Shown here: positions 19,025 through 28,337 of the stretch, in pieces
Layout: each line of letters opens with the position of its first letter
How positions within the stretch are numbered: position 1 is the first letter of the stretch
Assembly (NCBI RefSeq): GCF_000353285.1
Contig: NZ_KB731324.1
Coordinates: 2,622,577-2,686,576 of the forward strand
Reading direction: 5' to 3'
Length of the DNA: 64,000 nt
Source of the DNA: Leptolyngbya boryana PCC 6306
Lineage (GTDB): Bacteria; Cyanobacteriota; Cyanobacteriia; Leptolyngbyales; Leptolyngbyaceae
Notes under the pieces: generated by a model
Told to the model about the DNA's origin: nothing
What the model saw: the letters and a program-made list of their open reading frames with translations, nothing else
Database searches by the model: none
Made by a program: the position numbers and the translations under genes

Positions 19025-21583
19025 TTACGCTAAAACTAGCTGAATTCGATGAATGGTTAACAAGTGGAGTTCTTGCTGGCTCACCTGTTCAAAGATTGAA
19101 ACCAGTTGTTCAGGTTTCAACAATGTCCCGTCATTCTGACAGCTTCCGACATAACGAACGATCGCTCGATCTGAAGACGATTCGAGTAATTCCAATTCAA
19201 ATAAGCGATCGCGCATGTTCAACGGATAGGTCTTACCCGATTTCGTCGTATGTTCTAGGAGAATCTCAGATTTCGCCAAAATTTGCTCGATCCAATCTTG
19301 CCAATTTCCCTGATCACCCGCAATTTCAAGCCGATATTCAGCTTTCTGTAGCAAAACTGCGGCGGCAGGTTGTTTCGGATCTACGTCTTGCACTTCATAG
19401 ATGGGCATGTCAGCCGGAAGTTGAGCCGCGAGTTTAGTGCGGAATTCTTCGATCGACATTGGCTCAGTCAATTCAAAATCCACAATTTCACCAGAACTAC
19501 TGACCCCAAGCGGCAACGCACTCGCGGGCACAATTCTAGGTTGAGGATGAAATCCGCCTGTAAAGGTAAGTGGAATCGAAGCGCGGCGAACGGCTCGATC
19601 GAATAATCGCATTAAATCCAAATGACTCAATAACGCCATTTCTCCTTCTTTGCCCATCCGTACCCGAATTCGTTGAGCGCGGGTTTGATTGGGAACAAAG
19701 TGCCCGGTGAACTCTGGAATTTCTGGTGGCGGAATCACAATATTGTGTCCAAAATCAACGCCACAAACGCCACAGTGAGAACAGCCTTCAAACGAGCAAT
19801 CCGGCACGATCGCGGCTTCTAATGCCTTCTGCAAATCTTCTTGCAGCCATTTCTTATCGATTCCGGTATCCAAATGATCCCAGGGCAGAGGTGCATCGAG
19901 CGAAATGGATTCACTCGCCTCAAAAATATTCCACTCACCGCTATCGACTTGGCGATATTTCCACGTTAAGCCTGATTCTTCAATGGATTGTGTCCAAGCT
20001 CCAAATGCTTTTTCGACACTTTCCCACCAGGAATCCATCCCTGCACCGAGTTCCCAAGCCCGTTTCACAACTGGCGCTAATCGTCGATCGCCTCTGCCGA
20101 CAAAATCTTCCATTGCCGAAATCCGCGTGTCGGTGAAATTGACCTTTGTGCCTCTAATCGCTCGAAACGCTTCTTTCAATAATTCTTGCTTGCGCTTGAA
20201 TTCTGAGGTCGAAACAGAGTGCCATTGGAACGGCGTATGGGGTTTCGGTGTGAAATTAGAAATCGTAATGTTGAAATCCAACCGTCTGCGCCCCTGTTTA
20301 CTGCACTCGCGGCGCAACCAGCGAATCGTATCTGCAATGCCCAAAACATCTTCGTCAGTCTCACCGGGAAGCCCAATCATGAAATAAAGCTTCACCTTGT
20401 CCCAACCTTGCTCAACGGCGGTCTTCACGCCTCTGAGCAGTTCTTCATTGGTCAAACCTTTGTTCACAATGTCGCGCATTCGCTGAGTTCCAGCTTCCGG
20501 CGCAAAGGTAATCCCGATTTGACGAGTTCCGCCAATGATATTGGCGATATTTTCATCGAAGCGATCGACTCTCTGACTCGGTAAAGACAACGAAATATTC
20601 TCACCGTGCAACCGATTCTTAATCTCAACCCCAACGGCTGGAAGGGCTAAATAATCCGAACAACTCAAGGAGAGCAGCGAGAATTCGTTATATCCGGTGG
20701 CTCTCATGCCGGATTCGATCGCTTCGACCACTTGTTCTGGTTCAACATCCCGTGCCGGACGCGTGAGCATACCCGGCTGGCAGAATCGACAGCCGCGAGT
20801 ACAGCCGCGCCGGATTTCGATCGTTAAGCGATCGTGAACAGTTTGCACATAGGGCACTAAGCCAATCGAATACGCTGGAATCGGAGTTGCAACGCGTCTC
20901 AAAATTCGTTTGGGTACGTCTGGGCGATTCGGGTGCACCGAGCCATCTGCCGCCATGTCATAAAATCGCGGCACATAAACCCCTGGAATCTGTGCCAGAT
21001 CGAATAAAAGGTCTTCGCGGCTCAGTCCTGCAAGCTTCCCTTCTTCAAGAACTAATCCAATCTCTGGGAGTAATTCTTCGCCATCGCCTAAAGCGACGAA
21101 ATCAAAGAAATCCGCGTAAGGTTCGGGATTGGAAGTTGCAGTTTGTCCACCTGCAAAAATCAGGGGGTCAGATTCGGATCGTTCTCTCCAGGTCAAAGGA
21201 ATGCCAGCGAGGTCGAGCATTTCGAGAATATTAGTTGCGCCCAATTCGTAGCTGAGGCTGAAACCAAGAATATCGAAATCGGTGAGAGGGCGACGCGATT
21301 CAACTGCAAAGAGTGGCGTTTGCGTTTCCCGAAGTTTTGTAGAGAGATCGGGAGCGGGGAGATAAGCGCGATCGCACAATTGACGCGGCTGGGTATTAAG
21401 AATGCTGTAAAGAATGATGTGACCGAGATTCGATGCCCCGACTTCATAAACTTCTGGGTAAGTCAGCACCCATCGAACGACCGTGGTTTCCCAATCTTTG
21501 TGAACTGCGCCCAATTCGTTCCCAAGATATCGAGCGGGGCGCAGAATATCGGTTGTTAAGAGGTTTTCTACTGCAATTGCCAC
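19025..21583 (-). CDS. Radical SAM protein fused to DUF2344 domain (TIGR03960-TIGR03936 type)
   Basis: The 852-residue product has an N-terminal B12-binding-like region, then the radical SAM cluster motif RRGCTRGCRFC near residue 263 for a 4Fe-4S centre, and a second Cys group CSFEGCSHCGVCG near 595. From about residue 625 follows a DUF2344 domain (RVRMGKEGEMALLSHLDLMR and GFHPQPRI). In Firmicutes the two parts are separate genes beside ribonuclease G; here the fused gene lies beside rne, so the association is kept. The substrate is not established; tRNA or rRNA modification is inference. Confidence 0.9.
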   Translation of the reverse strand: MAIAVENLLTTDILRPARYLGNELGAVHKDWETTVVRWVLTYPEVYEVGASNLGHIILYSILNTQPRQLCDRAYLPAPDLSTKLRETQTPLFAVESRRPLTDFDILGFSLSYELGATNILEMLDLAGIPLTWRERSESDPLIFAGGQTATSNPEPYADFFDFVALGDGEELLPEIGLVLEEGKLAGLSREDLLFDLAQIPGVYVPRFYDMAADGSVHPNRPDVPKRILRRVATPIPAYSIGLVPYVQTVHDRLTIEIRRGCTRGCRFCQPGMLTRPARDVEPEQVVEAIESGMRATGYNEFSLLSLSCSDYLALPAVGVEIKNRLHGENISLSLPSQRVDRFDENIANIIGGTRQIGITFAPEAGTQRMRDIVNKGLTNEELLRGVKTAVEQGWDKVKLYFMIGLPGETDEDVLGIADTIRWLRRECSKQGRRRLDFNITISNFTPKPHTPFQWHSVSTSEFKRKQELLKEAFRAIRGTKVNFTDTRISAMEDFVGRGDRRLAPVVKRAWELGAGMDSWWESVEKAFGAWTQSIEESGLTWKYRQVDSGEWNIFEASESISLDAPLPWDHLDTGIDKKWLQEDLQKALEAAIVPDCSFEGCSHCGVCGVDFGHNIVIPPPEIPEFTGHFVPNQTRAQRIRVRMGKEGEMALLSHLDLMRLFDRAVRRASIPLTFTGGFHPQPRIVPASALPLGVSSSGEIVDFELTEPMSIEEFRTKLAAQLPADMPIYEVQDVDPKQPAAAVLLQKAEYRLEIAGDQGNWQDWIEQILAKSEILLEHTTKSGKTYPLNMRDRLFELELLESSSDRAIVRYVGSCQNDGTLLKPEQLVSIFEQVSQQELHLLTIHRIQLVLA

Positions 21584-21660
21584 GATTCCACCTTGCGTTC
21601 CTAAATCAGATGCGTTCGAGTCTTTTAGTATAGCGACGAACGCAAGGTGAATTCGGGAAA

Positions 21661-21996
21661 TTAGGCTGCGGCAAGTTCAAATCCAGAAATGCTCTCGAAG
21701 ATTTCAAATACGCGATCGAGTTGAGTCAGTTCAAATACGATCCGGACTGAGGAGGAAACAGAACACAGACTGAGACGCTTTTGATGCACTTTTGCTAAGT
21801 TCAAAGTGGAAACCAGTGCCATCAAGCCAGCGCTATCTAAGGCTTCAACCTGGCTCATATCAACCACAAGGGCGTTATTTTGCTCTGAGAGAACGGCTGC
21901 ATTTAGTTGCTGTTGAAATTCTGCGGCATTCGCAGCATTGAGAGAACCGCAAGGACGGATGATGACAGCCTGTGGACGAACGAGCAAACTCTGCAT
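21661..21996 (-). CDS. STAS-domain protein, anti-sigma factor antagonist-like
   Basis: A single STAS domain of 111 residues. The conserved phosphorylatable-serine region reads ALDSAGLMALVS (Ser near residue 55), as in SpoIIAA-type anti-anti-sigma factors, and hydrophobic core strands IIRPCGSL and NALVVDMS fit. Such proteins switch partner proteins when dephosphorylated. No kinase or phosphatase partner is adjacent; the next gene upstream is an unknown cyanobacterial protein. Confidence 0.85.
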   Translation of the reverse strand: MQSLLVRPQAVIIRPCGSLNAANAAEFQQQLNAAVLSEQNNALVVDMSQVEALDSAGLMALVSTLNLAKVHQKRLSLCSVSSSVRIVFELTQLDRVFEIFESISGFELAAA

Positions 21997-22258
21997 AACT
22001 ACTTACCCTTTAAGCTCTCAAACACAACTTTCATGTGAACGCTTTGACGATAACTGTCGGCATCCGCGAAAGCCTAGAGAGAACTACGAGTTTCGCAGAA
22101 ACTTCACTTGATTACCTCAATTGTTTAAATTTTTCAGTAAGCTTGAAATCCAAAAATGTGTAAAATTACACATTTTGGCAGTAAAAGTATAAGCTAAATC
22201 GTTATATAACCAACTATTTTGGCTGAGATATTTACGTATTATTCACTACACCGTAGAG

Positions 22259-22618
22259 TTACTGAAATGCTTCAGGATGCGCTTGCCAAATCTCGTGGAT
22301 GAATTGATGTAAATCTGAGGATTGAGGTTTAGAATCTTGCAGTTGATACAGTCGATCGAGTAAGGGCAATACCTCGGTATCTAATGCTTCATGAAAGAGA
22401 CGAGCCGGACACATCAAATCGGAGCCATCTCGCAGATCTTGAATCATCCAGTACTGATAATCTGTCCACCTCTGTTCTGGATCGGTGACGAGTGCGATCG
22501 GGCGCACCCAGCAGAGCTGCCTTGACTCTACGAATTGCACCACTTCAGCATAGAGGCGTGAATGCTCGTGTTCGAGGAAAACAACTTGGGAGGCATGGAA
22601 CTTGATCAGCGCGGTCAT
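22259..22618 (-). CDS. Conserved cyanobacterial hypothetical protein
   Basis: A 119-residue soluble protein rich in aromatic residues (CWVRPIALV, QRWTDYQYWMIQDLRDGSDLMCP). It resembles small cyanobacteria-only proteins without assigned function. Start ATG 22618. No signal peptide or membrane helix. It stands alone, with 262 bases downstream to the STAS gene and 243 bases up to divergent clpS. Confidence 0.65.
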   Translation of the reverse strand: MTALIKFHASQVVFLEHEHSRLYAEVVQFVESRQLCWVRPIALVTDPEQRWTDYQYWMIQDLRDGSDLMCPARLFHEALDTEVLPLLDRLYQLQDSKPQSSDLHQFIHEIWQAHPEAFQ

Positions 22619-22861
22619 AGAAAACGGTTGAAGGTTGCTATTTCTAATTCTAGAGGTCTGAAAATTAGATCTGCTACTCTTGAGTCGCGTCTGGGAGCTT
22701 CAAGCTAGAATACGATCGCTAGATTAAATTTGTTTAAACCCGGATTGTTCAAATAATCCATCTGATTTCGCCAATTTTGGTCGAAGTCATTAAAATTAGG
22801 TGGGTGGATTTGCCCACAACATTGTAGTAAACCCCTAATTGCTTACCGAGAGGAAAGACTT

Positions 22862-23143
22862 GTGTCTGTTGAAACGATTGAACAGCGCTCAACAACCCGT
22901 AAACTTGCCCCTCGCTATCGTGTTTTGCTTCATAACGATGACTACAACACGATGGAATACGTGGTGCAAGCTCTGATGGAAACGGTGCCCAGTCTGACCC
23001 AGCCCCAAGCGGTCAATATCATGATGGAAACGCACAATAGTGGCGTTGGACTCGTGATCACCTGTGCTCAGGAACATGCGGAGTTTTATAGCGAAACGCT
23101 GAAAATGAAGGGCTTAGATAGTACGATCGAGCCTGACGAATAA
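22862..23143 (+). CDS. clpS: ClpS adaptor of the Clp protease
   Basis: Delivers N-degron substrates to ClpC/ClpA. The 93-residue product starts at GTG 22862 behind GAGAGGAAAG and shows YRVLLHNDDYNTMEYVV (N-degron pocket residues) and HNSGVGLVITCAQEHAEFY. Cyanobacteria often have two ClpS forms; which one this is cannot be told by eye. The CPBP protease gene follows after 15 bases, suggesting a two-gene proteolysis operon. Confidence 0.95.
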   Translation: MSVETIEQRSTTRKLAPRYRVLLHNDDYNTMEYVVQALMETVPSLTQPQAVNIMMETHNSGVGLVITCAQEHAEFYSETLKMKGLDSTIEPDE

Positions 23144-23158
23144 ACCTCAGAACTCGAC

Positions 23159-23983
23159 TTGAAGCTTAATTTTGCCAACCTTGCTCACCGCCCAACTCCG
23201 ATCCGGATTGGGCTATTTTTGCTGATGTTGTTGGCAATTTGGTTGCCTGTGAAGCTCCCAATCGAGTGGGTGATTTCTGTTCTTTATGGCGTAAATGATG
23301 CGGCTCGAAATCTTGCTTCGATCGTGACGCTGGTGATTTTGTATCTCGAATTCATTGTCTTAGTGAGAGTTTGGAGTCGAGCGGTTTACCACGAGAATCT
23401 CTTCAAAACATATGGACTCAGGCAGCCTCGTCAAACTATTCGCGATTTGCTGAAAGGACTCGCGATCGGGCTTGGCAGTTTGATGCTGATGTTTTTACTG
23501 CAAGGTCTGTTGGGCTTGGTGCAGTGGCAAACTCCACAAAGTTCGTTTCCCCGAATTCTGCTCGAAGGTTGGGTGATGGCGATCGCAGTTGGTTTTGCAG
23601 AGGAATTGCTGTTTCGCGGCTGGTTGTTGAATGAACTCGATCGGGATTATTCGCCTCGGATTTCCTTGTGGGTGAGTAGTTTAATTTTTGCAATCGTTCA
23701 TGGCACTCGACCGCAGTTTTTTGCGCTGGTGCTGCTTGGAGTAGCTTTAGTTTGGGCGAAACGAGGAACAGAAGGGCGATTAGGTCGATCGATCGGACTT
23801 CATGCTGGATTGGTGTGGGGCTATTACTTAGTGAATGTCGGGCAATTGGTGAAGTATACGAATCACGCTCCGGAGTGGGTGACGGGAATGGATCGAAATC
23901 CGTTGGCAGGGCTGATTGGGATTTTGGCATTGAGCGCGATCGCGTTCAGTATCAAAAAAGCGAGTGTAAGAGCGTTAAGATAG
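23159..23983 (+). CDS. CPBP-family intramembrane glutamic protease
   Basis: An integral membrane protein of about 274 residues with around seven hydrophobic segments. The glutamic-protease motifs are EELLFRGW near residue 143 (EExxxR) and SLIFAIVHG near 170 (FxxxH). The family (CAAX/Abi) cleaves within membranes; bacterial targets are mostly unknown. The start is uncertain: TTG 23159 keeps the whole hydrophobic N-terminus, while an ATG at 23223 would shorten it. It lies 15 bases after clpS and 30 bases before lipA. Confidence 0.85.
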   Translation: MKLNFANLAHRPTPIRIGLFLLMLLAIWLPVKLPIEWVISVLYGVNDAARNLASIVTLVILYLEFIVLVRVWSRAVYHENLFKTYGLRQPRQTIRDLLKGLAIGLGSLMLMFLLQGLLGLVQWQTPQSSFPRILLEGWVMAIAVGFAEELLFRGWLLNELDRDYSPRISLWVSSLIFAIVHGTRPQFFALVLLGVALVWAKRGTEGRLGRSIGLHAGLVWGYYLVNVGQLVKYTNHAPEWVTGMDRNPLAGLIGILALSAIAFSIKKASVRALR

Positions 23984-24013
23984 ATCACGCAAATCGCACA
24001 TCGGGTTAAAAAC

Positions 24014-24883
24014 GTGGTTGTTAAGCCAGAGTGGTTGAGAGTTAAGGCTCCGCAGTGGGAACGAGTCGGCAGCGTTAAAGAAATTTTGCGAGATCTCGAA
24101 CTAAATACAGTCTGTGAAGAGGCATCTTGTCCCAACATTGGCGAATGTTTCAATGCAGGGACAGCGACGTTTTTGATTATGGGTCCAGCTTGTACGCGGG
24201 CTTGTCCGTATTGCGATATTGATTTTGAAAAGAAGCCGAAAGCGCTCGACCCGACAGAGCCAACTCGATTGGCAGAAGCCGTTCGGCGGATGAATCTGAA
24301 CCACGTTGTCATTACTTCTGTGAATCGGGATGATTTGCCCGATGGAGGCGCATCGCAATTTGTTCGCTGCATTGAAGGAATTCGAGCCGTTTCACCGAAA
24401 ACCACGATCGAACTGCTCATTCCTGATCTCTGTGGCAACTGGGACGCTCTGGCAACGATTCTCAGCGCATCTCCAGAGGTCTTAAACCACAATACTGAAA
24501 CGATTCCTCGGCTTTATCGTCGGGTGCGTCCGCAAGGGGATTATGCGCGATCGCTAGAACTCCTGCAAAAAGTTCAAGAACTCAATCCCCACGTTTATAC
24601 GAAATCGGGAATTATGGTTGGGCTTGGCGAAACCGATGAAGAAGTGCGCGAAACGATGCGAGATTTGAGAGCATCGAACTGCGATATTTTAACAATCGGG
24701 CAATATCTCCAACCGACTCAGAAGCATTTAGACGTAAAAGACTTCGTGACTCCAGAGCAATTCGATGCTTGGCGAGAATATGGCGAGTCGATTGGCTTCT
24801 TACAAGTTGTTTCGACTCCGTTGACTCGTAGCTCGTATCACGCAGAGCAAGTTCGTGCATTGATGGAACAATATCCGCGATGA
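24014..24883 (+). CDS. lipA: Lipoyl synthase
   Basis: Radical SAM enzyme inserting two sulfurs into protein-bound octanoate. The 289-residue product has both cluster motifs: the auxiliary [12 protein letters not shown] and the radical [14 protein letters not shown], plus the late RSSYHA serine ligand region. The start is GTG 24014. Cyanobacteria commonly have two lipA genes. The stop overlaps the gpsA start by four bases (ATGA), indicating translational coupling. Confidence 0.95.
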   Translation: MVVKPEWLRVKAPQWERVGSVKEILRDLELNTVCEEASCPNIGECFNAGTATFLIMGPACTRACPYCDIDFEKKPKALDPTEPTRLAEAVRRMNLNHVVITSVNRDDLPDGGASQFVRCIEGIRAVSPKTTIELLIPDLCGNWDALATILSASPEVLNHNTETIPRLYRRVRPQGDYARSLELLQKVQELNPHVYTKSGIMVGLGETDEEVRETMRDLRASNCDILTIGQYLQPTQKHLDVKDFVTPEQFDAWREYGESIGFLQVVSTPLTRSSYHAEQVRALMEQYPR

Positions 24884-25797
24884 AGATTGCTGTGATTGGA
24901 GCGGGGGCTTGGGGGTCAACGCTGGCAGGATTAGTCCGCGAGAATGGGCATGACGTGTCGATTTGGTCGCGTCGGAGTGAGCGATCGCTCAATGACACGA
25001 TCGCGAATGCTGAACTGGTCATCTCTGCTGTGTCGATGAAAGGGGTGCGTTCTGTAATTGAACAGATCTCTACTCCGATTCCCGCAATTGTGACCGCTAC
25101 AAAGGGGCTAGATTCACAATCAGGTAGCGATCAGGCTTTGCCATTGTTACCGTCCCAGGTTTGGCAATCTGCATTTGCAAAGAGCGCGATCGCAGTTTTA
25201 TCAGGCCCAAATTTATCGAAAGAAATTCAGCAAGGTTTACCCGCTGCGAGTGTGGTTGCAAGCCAGGATCAAACGCTTGCAGATCAGGTGCAACGAGCAT
25301 TTTCATCGAGTCGATTTCGGGTCTATACCAACTCTGATCCGTTAGGTGTTGAACTGGGTGGCACGTTGAAGAATGTGATTGCGATCGCAGTCGGTGCCTG
25401 TGATGGTCTGCAACTGGGCACAAATGCAAAATCAGCCTTGGTTACACGCGGATTGGCTGAAATGATTCGTTTGGGGACAACTTGGGGCGCGAAATCAGAA
25501 ACGTTTTACGGATTGTCAGGATTAGGGGATTTGCTGGCGACTTGTAGCAGTGCGTTGAGCCGCAATTATCAAGTAGGGTTTGGGCTGGCTCAAGGGCGAT
25601 CGCTTGATGAAATTCTCACAAATTTGGAAGGGACAGCCGAGGGAATTAATACCTCTCAGGTCTTAGTCAGATTGGCAACAGAGCAAGGAATTTCGATGCC
25701 GATTTCGACCCAAGTCGATCGTTTACTGCGAGGAGAAATTACGCCTCAACTGGCAGTGAATGAACTGATGCAGCGTGATAGTAAACCCGAGGGGTAA
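24880..25797 (+). CDS. gpsA: Glycerol-3-phosphate dehydrogenase [NAD(P)+]
   Basis: Makes sn-glycerol-3-phosphate from dihydroxyacetone phosphate for membrane lipids. The 305-residue product starts with the Rossmann motif [12 protein letters not shown], then GPNLSKEI and the catalytic-lysine region [12 protein letters not shown], and [12 protein letters not shown]. It is translationally coupled to lipA. The last 66 bases recur in diverged form at 28671-28736, so the 3' end appears to have been replaced or duplicated; the present gene is intact and of normal length. Confidence 0.95.
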   Translation: MKIAVIGAGAWGSTLAGLVRENGHDVSIWSRRSERSLNDTIANAELVISAVSMKGVRSVIEQISTPIPAIVTATKGLDSQSGSDQALPLLPSQVWQSAFAKSAIAVLSGPNLSKEIQQGLPAASVVASQDQTLADQVQRAFSSSRFRVYTNSDPLGVELGGTLKNVIAIAVGACDGLQLGTNAKSALVTRGLAEMIRLGTTWGAKSETFYGLSGLGDLLATCSSALSRNYQVGFGLAQGRSLDEILTNLEGTAEGINTSQVLVRLATEQGISMPISTQVDRLLRGEITPQLAVNELMQRDSKPEG

Positions 25798-25802
25798 GAA
25801 AA

Positions 25803-25867
25803 TTATTTAGGAACCTCGACCATCTGTGCGATCGGTGTTTGTAAGCGGGTGAAGTGCTTGGGATTAA
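25803..25867 (-). pseudogene. C-terminal remnant of a VapC-like PIN toxin
   Basis: Directly after, and slightly overlapping, the stop of the small gene at 25864-26124, another frame reads SLNPKHFTRLQTPIAQMVEV then PK and a stop. This matches the usual C-terminus of cyanobacterial PIN-domain toxins (TLNPKHF). Everything before it, including all catalytic aspartates, is missing. The identification rests on about 20 residues. Confidence 0.45.
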
Positions 25868-26124
25868 GCGAGCGTTTGCTCTGAGTCAGCTTCCTCAAAA
25901 CTTTGAGCGATCAGCGCATTGAAATCGATGTGATCAAGGGGGGCAGTATCAAAGACTAACATGCCTTCTTTCTCCCTAAGTCCTGTTTGAGAAGTTGAAG
26001 AAGATGGCTGAAGACGATTCGTTTCCTCAGTAGTGAGAGTCTGGATAATAAACTGCTCTGGAAAAATGCTCTGACTTTCAGCCATCTGTTCGATCGCGTG
26101 TAGAAGTTTTGGTGAGAGCTGCAT
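25864..26124 (-). CDS. Small protein, probable antitoxin of a broken vapBC-type pair
   Basis: An 86-residue protein beginning MQLSPKLLHAIEQMAESQ and IFPEQFIIQTLTTEE. The N-terminal half looks like a short helical DNA-binding or dimerisation segment and the C-terminus is acidic, an antitoxin-like layout. The apparent vapC remnant directly downstream supports this. No family is recognised with confidence. It is convergent with gpsA and lies at the left end of the probable island. Confidence 0.5.
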   Translation of the reverse strand: MQLSPKLLHAIEQMAESQSIFPEQFIIQTLTTEETNRLQPSSSTSQTGLREKEGMLVFDTAPLDHIDFNALIAQSFEEADSEQTLA

Positions 26125-26251
26125 CTAAACATCAGAGTCGAGGTACCCTCCTATTTTAGAAGAACTTTCCCGTTTCACCTACTGTCAAGATGTTTCAAAA
26201 ATGTCCAATCAACACTTTTAGTCAGGGTGCAATAGGCTTTATGGGTAGACA

Positions 26252-26483
26252 AGGGCAGTACCGAAGAGATCAGAATTGCCCTGAGAATAGGCAAGGTCAG
26301 TGACGACTATGCAACGGGCGACAGCCAGATGACTTCTAACATATTGTCGCACTGACCTCGCTTCCTAGTCCTCAATGAACGAATCCTCAGGGACAGATTT
26401 TTATGTCTGCCATAATACTTTCGCCTGAAGACTGGGATTGAAACCAAGTTCATGATGACACATTCCTTCGGAGGTGGACTCAG
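26252..26483 (+). ncRNA. Candidate IS110 bridge RNA in the transposase leader
   Basis: IS110-group elements encode a bridge RNA in the 5' non-coding region that directs target and donor recognition. Here the leader folds by eye into a hairpin at 26252-26259/26275-26282 (AGGGCAGT with ATTGCCCT, one G-U pair) and a long stem of nine pairs AGGTCAGTG/CACTGACCT at 26294-26302/26350-26358. After a one-base bulge, four more pairs follow, enclosing a loop of 38 bases that could be a guide loop. The 3' part runs to the GGAGG ribosome site of the transposase. No covariation test was possible. Confidence 0.45.
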
Positions 26484-27745
26484 ATGACTGACATGCCTTA
26501 TGTGGCTTTGATTGGTTTAGATTGGGCAGACCAAAAGCACGATGTGTGTTTGTATGATTGTGCGGCTCAAACTCAAGAACATTGCGTGATTGGCGCTCGA
26601 CCAGAAGCGATTGAAGCCTGGGCAATGCAATTGCGGGTGCGCTATGGAGGACAACCGATTGCTGTTTGCCTGGAACAGAAACGAGGACCGTTGATCTATG
26701 CATTGTGTAAGTACGAGTTCCTTGTCCTCTATCCCGTCAATCCTCAAACCGTCTCTAAGTATCGTCAAGTCTTTACTCCGAGTCGTGCAAAGGATGATCC
26801 GACGGATGCAGCACTGCAGGTTGAACTTCTTCGGAAACACCGGGATAAACTGACGGTTTGGCAACCTGCCAGCCCAATGCTCAGAAAACTGCAAGCACTC
26901 GTCGAATGGCGACGCACGCTGATTGAAGATATTGGACGCACGACCAATCGTCTCGTCGATGTGCTCAAAGGATACTTTCCTCAAGCGATTGACTGTTTCG
27001 AGCATCGCGATACGATGGTGTTCTGTGACTTTCTCACACAATGGTCAACTTTGAGTGCGGTGCAGCAAGTCAGCGATGAACAGTTGCAGCAGTTTTTCTG
27101 TGAGCATCATTCTCGCTACAAAGACTGCAATGCTCGTCGAATTGAGTGTTTACGCAACGGTATTCCACTCACGCAAGATTCGGCGATCGTCGAATCGTCT
27201 CAACTCATGGTGCAAGCCTTGGTCAGCCAACTTCGTAGCTTGCTCACATCGGTGCGTCAGTTTGAAGCCCAAATAGATCGCGAATTCAATCAACTGCCTG
27301 ATGCTGCGATCTTTGCGGCGCTCCCTCATGCTGGAACTAACCTCGCGCCACGATTGCTGCTGGCGTTTGGAGAAGATCGCACTCGTTATCAAACTGCCCA
27401 AGACTTGTTGCAGTATGCAGGCATTGCTCCGGTAACCGAACGCAGTGGGAAAAAGTGTTGGATACATTTGGGCGTTGGGGAGCACCGAGATTCTTACGCC
27501 AAACCTTTCATTGGAGTGGGCGAATGAATCGACGCAAAGCGTCCCTCTGGGCAAAGGCATTCTATCAAGCTCAGAAACAAGCTGGAAAGACGCATCAAGC
27601 TGCAATTCGAGCACTGGCGTTTAAGTGGATTCGGATTCTATTTCGTTGCTGGCAAGACCGAGTTCCGTATGATGAAGCCAAGTACCTCCTGGCATTGCAC
27701 CAAAAAGGGTCACCCTTAGCACAGCAAATTCTTTCACAAGCATGA
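26484..27745 (+). pseudogene. IS110-family transposase, frameshifted
   Basis: The first 325 codons are intact: RuvC-like DEDD start LIGLDWADQKHDV, CLEQKRGPLIYALCKYEF, the AKDDPTDA segment, a helical middle, then the Tnp domain with AALPHAGTNLAPRLLLAFG and AGIAPVTERSGKK. After GKKCWIH the frame breaks and the ORF stops at 27527. The expected continuation, RWGAPRFLRQTFH and then SLWAKAFYQAQKQAGK and AFKWIRILFRCWQDR, is in another frame up to 27745, and the bases between suggest at least two small indels (about 27462 and 27512). Programmed shifting is unlikely with several shifts, so this reads as decay. GGAGG precedes the start. Confidence 0.85.
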
Positions 27746-27971
27746 ACGCGACATTTGTCATGGTGTGAATGTAGGAATGAAACTCAATGTAATTTAGATT
27801 TTCGATTCTAAACTTACCGAAGTTATCAGATTGAGAATCGATAGAATTGTGATGTCTAGAATGAATCTAACAATGATGGTAGAAGCACTTTTTCACATTC
27901 TTACTTGACTTAGAGAAGCTCAGGGAATATGTTATAAGCACTATACTAAACAGCCTTCAGAATTCTTAAAG

Positions 27972-28337
27972 TCAGATTATACAAACTGTCACAACCCTAT
28001 CGTTCTCCCAATCATCTTTACTCAGCTCCAACACTAAATAATCGTCATCTATCTGCCCATCAAGTGTGCTAATCAATCGATAATGACCGATTTCCCTGCC
28101 GTTGGACGCTAAAAGTTTGAGGCGCGTATCAACATATATTAAGTCCCAGTCGGAACGTTGAAAGACAAGTGTGTGCGAGAAGAACTGCTTTTCTAAATCT
28201 TGGGGAATCCATCCATCTATTTCCCCACCATTGTTAGTGAACCAACAGTCACAACTTGCCATTGCTTGCTCGACTAGCTTATGGCGCAATGTCAGATCTA
28301 GTAGATATTCAACAACTTCCTTCTGAGTAATTGACAA
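27972..28337 (-). CDS. Hypothetical protein within the probable island
   Basis: An unrecognised 121-residue protein, acidic at its C-terminus (DGQIDDDYLVLELSKDDWENDR), with an N-terminal helix SITQKEVVEYLLDLTL. The start is a TTG at 28337, with a stop codon a few bases upstream in frame, so the gene might be truncated at its 5' end. No homologue is recognised. Composition is AT-rich compared with neighbouring core genes. Confidence 0.45.
   Translation of the reverse strand: MSITQKEVVEYLLDLTLRHKLVEQAMASCDCWFTNNGGEIDGWIPQDLEKQFFSHTLVFQRSDWDLIYVDTRLKLLASNGREIGHYRLISTLDGQIDDDYLVLELSKDDWENDRVVTVCII

Larger units (their letters stand above)
26221..27745 (+). mobile_element. Decayed IS110-family insertion sequence
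   Basis: A DEDD transposase gene of the IS110 family with a long structured non-coding leader and no terminal inverted repeats, as usual for this family. The exact ends cannot be fixed by eye because IS110 elements leave no clear repeats; the limits given are the first structured base upstream and the last transposase codon. The transposase is frameshifted, so the copy is not autonomous. Confidence 0.7.

Noticed and set aside
22800-22830. Hairpin GTGGGT/GCCCAC before clpS as a riboswitch
   Set aside because: Single short stem with no known aptamer features.
26437-26444. ATTGAAAC, resembling the 3' end of CRISPR repeats
   Set aside because: Only one copy; it lies in the leader of the IS110 element with no spaced repeats around.
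27455-27745. Programmed frameshifting in the IS110 transposase
   Set aside because: At least two shifts are needed and there is no slippery heptamer; IS110 transposases are normally a single frame.
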